Source: Cylindrodendrum hubeiense
Lineage: Eukaryota; Ascomycota; Sordariomycetes; Hypocreales; Nectriaceae
DNA: 64,000 nt
Direction of reading: 5' to 3'
Assembly (NCBI GenBank): GCA_014621425.1
Contig: JAANBB010000011.1
Coordinates: 124,001-188,000, forward strand
The notes under the pieces were generated by a model, which was not told where the DNA came from, did not search any database, and saw nothing but the letters and a program-made list of their open reading frames with translations. Shown here in pieces: positions 58,728 through 64,000 of the stretch (positions are counted from its first letter, which is position 1; each line of letters begins with the position of its first letter). The position numbers and the translations under genes are program-made.

Positions 58728-59637
58728 GGAAGGCACTAATACTATCAATTCAAGTTAATAAACCTTCTCTGTTTATGATATTTCTCTGGCGCTCCATGGC
58801 TTCAATCACTGCGTAGACGAAGGAACCTGTGGGCATTATTCACCTTATATTGTGTAATTGTAGCGGTAGCTGTCAATTAGCGGTAGCTGTAGTGGTAGTT
58901 GCAGCGGCAGCCCCCTGTAATTGCTGGCCAAGCATCTCCCCCCACTTGAACAGGCAGCAATGCAGTCACTGCAGCGTCATTGCACGGACCAGTTCGACTT
59001 AGACGGGCTGTTTTCGACTCGAATGTGAGAATAAAATCATGGCAAGAAATTATAAAATATGCTGAGCATTAAAATGGGATGTATTGCCTTGTAGGCTTTT
59101 AAACGGTGTACATGTTTCGAAGCGTGAATGCCCTGGTTGAAGTCAAAGGGAACAAGTCGTCAATCAAAAAGGGCTGCGGATGCCTAAACTCCCCCACAAC
59201 CATGACCCCACGATGGACTCTCTCCGCCCTTCACCTGTCTCCTCTATCAACAACCACCAATCGACTAATACGGATGCAATCCATCTAAGGCGCCCAACAC
59301 GCCACTGAGCGGCTCTGCGAACCCACAGCTGACTCACATGTTAAGCCCGTATTCAACCCCGGCTCCTGGCCTCCGGATTGGCCCGTTTGCTTGCCCAGCC
59401 TTGGCTGCTTCAACAGGCCCTCGTCCTCCGAGTGTGGCCTGAGGACCCAACATCCTGTCACAGTTATATAAACTGCCACCATCCCCCATCCTCCATCCTC
59501 CATCGTCAAGCAAACCCTTCCTTCTTTCCCCCACGGCACTGTTCCCTTCAACACGGCCCCGGTGAAAACGAACCCGCGACCCCAGTGAAAAAGAACCCAC
59601 GACTCCACTGAAATTGACCTTGCTACAAATCGCCACC
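58728..59637. other. Intergenic, promoter of the rvt gene
   Basis: It contains a small AGCGGTAGCTGT repeat at 58861-58890 and a CT-rich leader (59470-59560) before the start codon in CCACCATGGC context. Confidence 0.45.
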
Positions 59638-62565
59638 ATGGCAACCTCGGGCAGCGTCTTCTCCGACACCCTTCAGGAAATCACTAACACCAAGCTCGAT
59701 GAGCTATCCAAAAGGCGCTACCGCTTTGAAGAGGCAAAATCAGCTCTTCTCGTCTACACCCAGGCCGAGGACGATACCGTCAAGCGTCTCGAAACCTTGA
59801 GTGAGGGCGTCAAGAACTGCTTCGCCATCCCCGTCGACAGAGCCGGCAAGGTCATCACCAAACAGACAAAACACCCGCGTCTGGAGACTGAGCTCAAGAA
59901 CCTCGATCGCTTCCTCGCCCAGGCCCAATGTGACCCCTCCGTCTCCGCAAAGACGCTGCATGCCTGGGAGCAGTCCCTCCTTTCCCACTTGGACACCCAG
60001 TCCCTCAAATTCCAGTATGCCGACCTCTATGGGAAGCTCGTCACCGAATGGCTGTCAGACAGTAAAAAGGAGCAAGATGCTGCGACCGATGACGTTGAGA
60101 TGGGTGACACGTTTGAGGATGTTGGTGACGCCGCGAAGTTGGAGTCTAGGGAGAAATGGGAACAAATGGTCTTCGAGCCCGCCAACGTGGATGAGGCAGC
60201 ACTCGAAAAGTACCTGCATCATCTCTTCGGATTCTCCAATGAGGACAAGAAACCCATTCGAAAAGCACTCAAGAATTTCCAGAATGCCGTCTACTCCTTC
60301 GAGGCACAGCTCTCGACCCAGAACCAGTTCAACATCAGGTCTCTGAAGTGGGTTATACAAGGTCTCCACGCCTCCGACCTCCTCTCCGACGAGAAGCGCG
60401 AGGTGCTAAAGGACTTCGAGGGCAACAACATCATCCTCAACGAAATTGCAGATGTCCTTAACATGCGTATGAGTGCCCTGAGCTCGTGGACTTGGTGCGC
60501 CGACACCCCGGTCCCGGTCGAGATGCGCCGAAAGATCAACGGCATTTACAATATCCACATGCACGAGGACCTCCTTCAGGCAATCTTTCTCCAGTACATC
60601 GGTGTCAAGTGGAGTGTGTTTCTGAAAGGGGCCTTTGTCACTTTCCGCAATACAGAGGGTGCATGGAAGTCTGCGCGCAAAGACATCCCAAAGGCTGATA
60701 AACAGAGACTCGGATACTACCTCGGATCGCTCCAGCGTGAACCCTGCCTACAGAGCGTCCGAACCAAGATCCACAACAACAACTACTTCATGGCCCAACT
60801 CATGGGCCACGAACAACAGGCTACAAGTGCCGTGGAAGGGGACGAGGAGGCGGAATATTCGACCGAGTATGCGGGTACCACCAGCTTCAAACGGAAGGCC
60901 GTTGCCCCACCAGCGCAAGCGCCTGGGGGATATAGGCATCGGAAGGTACTCTCGCGCAAAGCTCCTCGGATATCTTCGCCGGCGTTTTCGCCGTCGTCAC
61001 CCTTTATGGATCTGGCAGCAGAGGTGGACGAAGAGGACGACGATGAAGATGAAGATGAAGGTGATGATATCCGCAACCCCATGGCACTCAAGCAGAATCT
61101 GTTGCACTTGCTGTCCACCGAAATCACCATCAACAAGCGTCTCTATGGAGAAATGACGGCCTTCCATTCCGTCTTTGAGAGCTGGAACCCCCTTCTGCCA
61201 CACAAGACTGTCCACACTGTTCTCAAGTACCTGGGCGTCTCTGAGCTATGGCTAGACTTCTTCAAAAAGTTTCTCGAGGCTCCCCTCAAGTTCATCGATG
61301 ACGACAAGTCGACCCCAGCACGCACGCGCCGCCGCGGCACTCCCGCATCCCATGTCCTCAGCGACGTGTTTGGTGAGACGACCCTCTTCTGCCTCGACTT
61401 TGCTGTCAACCAGTCTACTTCCGGGAGCGCCCTCTGGAGGGTCCATGACGACGTCTGGTTCTGGTCTCGCGACCACAGCGTGGCGGTGGCGGCCTGGAAG
61501 ACTGTGGGCGAGTTTGCTAGCGTTACTGGAACGCAAATCAATCCAACCAAGACTGGTACTGTCCGCGTGGCGAACAATCCTGACCAGAAGCTGAAGATTG
61601 ACAAATCCCTCCCCGAGGGTGAGATCCGCTGGGGATTTCTGCGCCTTTCACCCCAGAAGGGCAGGTTCGAAATCGACCAGACCATGGTGGATGCGCATAT
61701 TGAGGAGCTGGACAAACAGCTCCACGACAAGCCCAAGAGCATCTTCGCCTTCATCCAGGCATGGAACACGTACGCGTCAACCTTCTTCACGTCCAACTTC
61801 GGAAAGGCCGCCAACTGCTTCGGCCGAGAGCATGTCGACAACATGCTCGCCACGCACGAGCGCATCCAGCGACAGATCTTCTCTACCTTGCCCCAGGGCG
61901 ACCAGAAGGTGTCGAGCGTGGCCGAGTACTTGAAGACGGCTATCAGCCAGCGCTTCGGCATCAGCGACGTCCCCGAAGGCTACCTCTATTTCCCGATGGA
62001 ACTGGGCGGGCTCGACCTGCAGTCCCCGTTCATCTCGCTGCTGCAGATCCGGGACGAGGTCCCCGAGTCGCCCTCGGAGCTCCTTGGTGCTCTTGAGCGG
62101 GCAGAGCGCGACGCGTATGAGCAAGCCAAGACTTTGTTCCTCGACGGTCACATCCAGCGGTACGCGCTCGACGAGCCGCTCTGGGAGCCCGAGTCAGTGT
62201 GTGACCGCCAGACCTTCATGTCCTTTGACGAGTACGTGCGCTACAGGGAAGAGTTCAAGTTCAATCACCACAGTGGTGAGACGCGGCTGCCCAACGTCTT
62301 CCGCCAGCTGATGAAGCGGCCTGTGGAGAAGAGCATCGATCCAGACGACAGCAAGGTGTGGACGGCGCACAACCAGCTCGGCGGGCAGGCGAACCTGCGA
62401 GGCATCACCAATTCCTGGAACAGCATGCAGCCGTACTGGCGCTGGGTGTCCATGATGTACGGGCCTGAGATCGTCGACCGCTTTGGTGGGCTGAACATTG
62501 TCGATCCGGGGCTCTTGCCTATGGGAATGGTTACATTGTTTAGGGATAAAAGGGTGAAGTGGTAG
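59638..62565 (+). CDS. rvt: Cellular reverse-transcriptase-related protein (rvt family)
   Basis: A single exon of 975 aa from the ATG at 59638 (CCACCATGGC); an upstream in-frame ATG at 59614 has a poor context. The N-terminal ~400 residues are helical and hydrophilic. A linker with an acidic run (EVDEEDDDEDEDEGDD, ~462-478) precedes an RT-like core: RRRGTPASHVLSDVFGE (564-578, motif 4/B), RVHDDVWFW (DD at 604-605, motif 5/C) and GTQINPTKTG (631-640, motif 6). A thumb-like helical C-terminus ends in GGLNIVDPGLLPMGMV. Fungal rvt genes are single-copy, domesticated RT relatives without retrotransposon endonuclease or repeats, and none are seen here. In the region expected to be motif A (503-520, YGEMTAFHSVFESW) the first catalytic Asp is not obvious. 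Confidence 0.82.
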   Translation: MATSGSVFSDTLQEITNTKLDELSKRRYRFEEAKSALLVYTQAEDDTVKRLETLSEGVKNCFAIPVDRAGKVITKQTKHPRLETELKNLDRFLAQAQCDPSVSAKTLHAWEQSLLSHLDTQSLKFQYADLYGKLVTEWLSDSKKEQDAATDDVEMGDTFEDVGDAAKLESREKWEQMVFEPANVDEAALEKYLHHLFGFSNEDKKPIRKALKNFQNAVYSFEAQLSTQNQFNIRSLKWVIQGLHASDLLSDEKREVLKDFEGNNIILNEIADVLNMRMSALSSWTWCADTPVPVEMRRKINGIYNIHMHEDLLQAIFLQYIGVKWSVFLKGAFVTFRNTEGAWKSARKDIPKADKQRLGYYLGSLQREPCLQSVRTKIHNNNYFMAQLMGHEQQATSAVEGDEEAEYSTEYAGTTSFKRKAVAPPAQAPGGYRHRKVLSRKAPRISSPAFSPSSPFMDLAAEVDEEDDDEDEDEGDDIRNPMALKQNLLHLLSTEITINKRLYGEMTAFHSVFESWNPLLPHKTVHTVLKYLGVSELWLDFFKKFLEAPLKFIDDDKSTPARTRRRGTPASHVLSDVFGETTLFCLDFAVNQSTSGSALWRVHDDVWFWSRDHSVAVAAWKTVGEFASVTGTQINPTKTGTVRVANNPDQKLKIDKSLPEGEIRWGFLRLSPQKGRFEIDQTMVDAHIEELDKQLHDKPKSIFAFIQAWNTYASTFFTSNFGKAANCFGREHVDNMLATHERIQRQIFSTLPQGDQKVSSVAEYLKTAISQRFGISDVPEGYLYFPMELGGLDLQSPFISLLQIRDEVPESPSELLGALERAERDAYEQAKTLFLDGHIQRYALDEPLWEPESVCDRQTFMSFDEYVRYREEFKFNHHSGETRLPNVFRQLMKRPVEKSIDPDDSKVWTAHNQLGGQANLRGITNSWNSMQPYWRWVSMMYGPEIVDRFGGLNIVDPGLLPMGMVTLFRDKRVKW

Positions 62566-63246
62566 TGTAGCGTAGTGAGTTGGTAGCTCATATTACGAGA
62601 AGGTACTTGGCAGGCTGGATATCATTAATCTGTGACGCTTGCTGATTGAGATGGTTATATTGCTCGGAGATAAGGCATATAAACTCCAAGCCTTTGGCAA
62701 GTCATGTCGGCATCAAATTACGGAGGAACGTTGCAACGACTCAAAAAGTAGAATGTTGCTTTATGTCATGAGCCAATAATTAATGATATTAATTTTGGCA
62801 TTTGAGAACGAGGTCACATGTTGGAGTGCCGATTTGCCCTTGCTTAAGTGCATTCCTCAACCTCATGGTCAAATAGCTCAGCATGAATTTCAATTCTACC
62901 AAGGCACATCGTACAGCACGAAGCTGATGCAGCGTCCGTCGGATGCAGTCTCCCCAGTCAGCCAGGAATGATAATATTATCATACTCAAGATACGTTCAA
63001 CCCTAATCGTACTACCAATATAAGATTTATAATTTATCCCTTAGGAAACTGCCCGCTGACCTATCATATATCATGTATATTATAGTTATCTGGCACGACT
63101 GCTACAAAAGAGATTAAAGCTCTCAGTATAGTTTGTATTATACACACTTAATTAATCCCCCGGATAGTACTAGCCCATTCTAATGGATACATAATCTCCT
63201 CATTACTGTAATAGTTAAGTATTCAGATTCTGATTGCAAAAGGGCA
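62566..63246. other. AT-rich intergenic
   Basis: The 3' flanks of two convergent genes. The stretch 62960-63180 is AT-rich, with a perfect 14 bp palindrome TGATAATATTATCA near 62969. No gene is supported. Confidence 0.5.
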
Positions 63247-64000
63247 TCACGGCCATACGCGGTACACGTTTCCAGCAGTCTCTCCGCCACACCATCCGTC
63301 GGGATTCCCAGTGCAGGGAATGTTACAGTCAGCCTCGGTCGTAACCGCTCCAAGAAGTTCCTCGGCCGAGGACAGTGCGCAAGTGCATCTGTTGCCTCCA
63401 TCAAGAGAGAATATCACCTTGCTCCCCTCGAACTTGTCAGTGCACTTCCTGGCACACCACCTAGCGGATAGGTCCCAGACTTCCTTGGAGTGCGGGGCCA
63501 CACCCCAAGGGGTACGACCCGGGTCGCGCGAGTAACAGCCGGCGTAGCTGTAGCTCAGAGGTCGACCGTAGAGTCCGAAGATGTTGAGCAGGCCCTCGCC
63601 TCCGCAGGCCTGCGTACTATCACCGGCGCAAGGAGCGGCACAGTCTGCCTCGGGCCGGCCCTCGGTACCCGCGTCCAGTTGCCAGCCGCAACGACAGACA
63701 GTACCCTCCAAGCCGAACAACCATTGGCCCTGTTCGACAAGACAGTATTTGGCGCAGTATTCGATGGTCATTCCCCGTTTGTCCTCGGTCAGCGAGTAGG
63801 AAAGCCCGGGCACACCCGACTTTGCGGTATTGTAGCATCCAAAGTGCTCGTAGACGGGAACGGGAGGCTCCCACCTGGGAGCACGCTTTGTCTTCTCAGT
63901 CCTGGTGCTGAAGACCTCTACGCGCCCCTTGCCGCCGCAGGTGTCACCGAGACCATCGCCGCATTCGACGCCGCATTCCTTCATGTCGACGCTCTTGGCC
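63247..64000 (-). CDS. WSC-domain secreted protein, 3' part (5' end outside the window)
   Basis: The frame is open to the window edge, so at least 250 C-terminal residues are seen. Two complete WSC modules are visible: FGCYNTAKSG...YCAKYC...CRCGWQLDAG...CAAPCAGDSTQACGGEGLLNIFGLYG and AGCYSRDPG...WCARKC...NRCTCALSS...CNIPCTGNPDGWCGGETAGNVYRVW. The end of a third (DGLGDTCGGKGRVEVFS) lies upstream. WSC modules bind carbohydrate and occur in fungal wall-stress sensors, exo-glucanases and oxidases. No membrane helix follows the last module, so this looks like a secreted wall-binding protein rather than a sensor. The protein ends right after the last module. Confidence 0.85.
   Translation of the reverse strand, partial: AKSVDMKECGVECGDGLGDTCGGKGRVEVFSTRTEKTKRAPRWEPPVPVYEHFGCYNTAKSGVPGLSYSLTEDKRGMTIEYCAKYCLVEQGQWLFGLEGTVCRCGWQLDAGTEGRPEADCAAPCAGDSTQACGGEGLLNIFGLYGRPLSYSYAGCYSRDPGRTPWGVAPHSKEVWDLSARWCARKCTDKFEGSKVIFSLDGGNRCTCALSSAEELLGAVTTEADCNIPCTGNPDGWCGGETAGNVYRVWP

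Overview
The window is nuclear DNA of a filamentous ascomycete (Pezizomycotina, possibly Sordariomycetes; this is inferred). Most genes are split by short GT-AG introns of 46-161 bp. Gene families typical of such fungi are present: a PTH11-like receptor, a Zn2Cys6 regulator, WSC-domain and mucin-like secreted proteins, DHA1 and Dal5-type MFS transporters, a giant NRPS, and a cellular reverse-transcriptase-related gene. Intergenic stretches are long and some are AT-rich. I found no tRNA, rRNA or CRISPR.

Layout. 0-10 kb: a single-pass membrane protein, an unresolved coding-like stretch, a PTH11-like receptor, a GC-rich gene-free segment with minisatellites, and a secreted aldose 1-epimerase. 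10.5-33.3 kb: a DHA1 drug-type exporter, a 3.3 kb gene-free upstream region, and an intronless 17.3 kb NRPS gene (5761 aa). The NRPS is flanked by two inverted, diverged copies of a ~360 bp repeat. Its domain order reads A-T / C-A(N-MT)-T / C-A-T / C-A-T / C-A*-T / CT. The fifth adenylation domain (A*) has lost its C-terminal subdomain and has altered core motifs. The product should be a short N-methylated peptide, probably released by cyclisation through the terminal condensation-like (CT) domain.

34-50 kb: a small secreted Cys-rich protein, then a block that looks catabolic. It holds an ATP-dependent 5-oxoprolinase/hydantoinase, a Dal5-type permease, a PLP aminotransferase divergent from an isocitrate-lyase-like enzyme without the usual catalytic Cys, and a Zn2Cys6 regulator. 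The octamer GAGTCCGA (or its complement) recurs in the three promoter regions of this block, which suggests one regulon for uptake, ring opening, transamination and carbon-carbon cleavage.

50-64 kb: a broken methyltransferase fragment, a large mucin-like secreted repeat protein, two genes of unknown function (one secreted, one F-box-like), an rvt-type reverse-transcriptase-related gene, and the 3' part of a WSC-domain gene that runs off the window.

Exon boundaries were inferred by eye from reading frame and splice consensus. All spliced models need transcript support.
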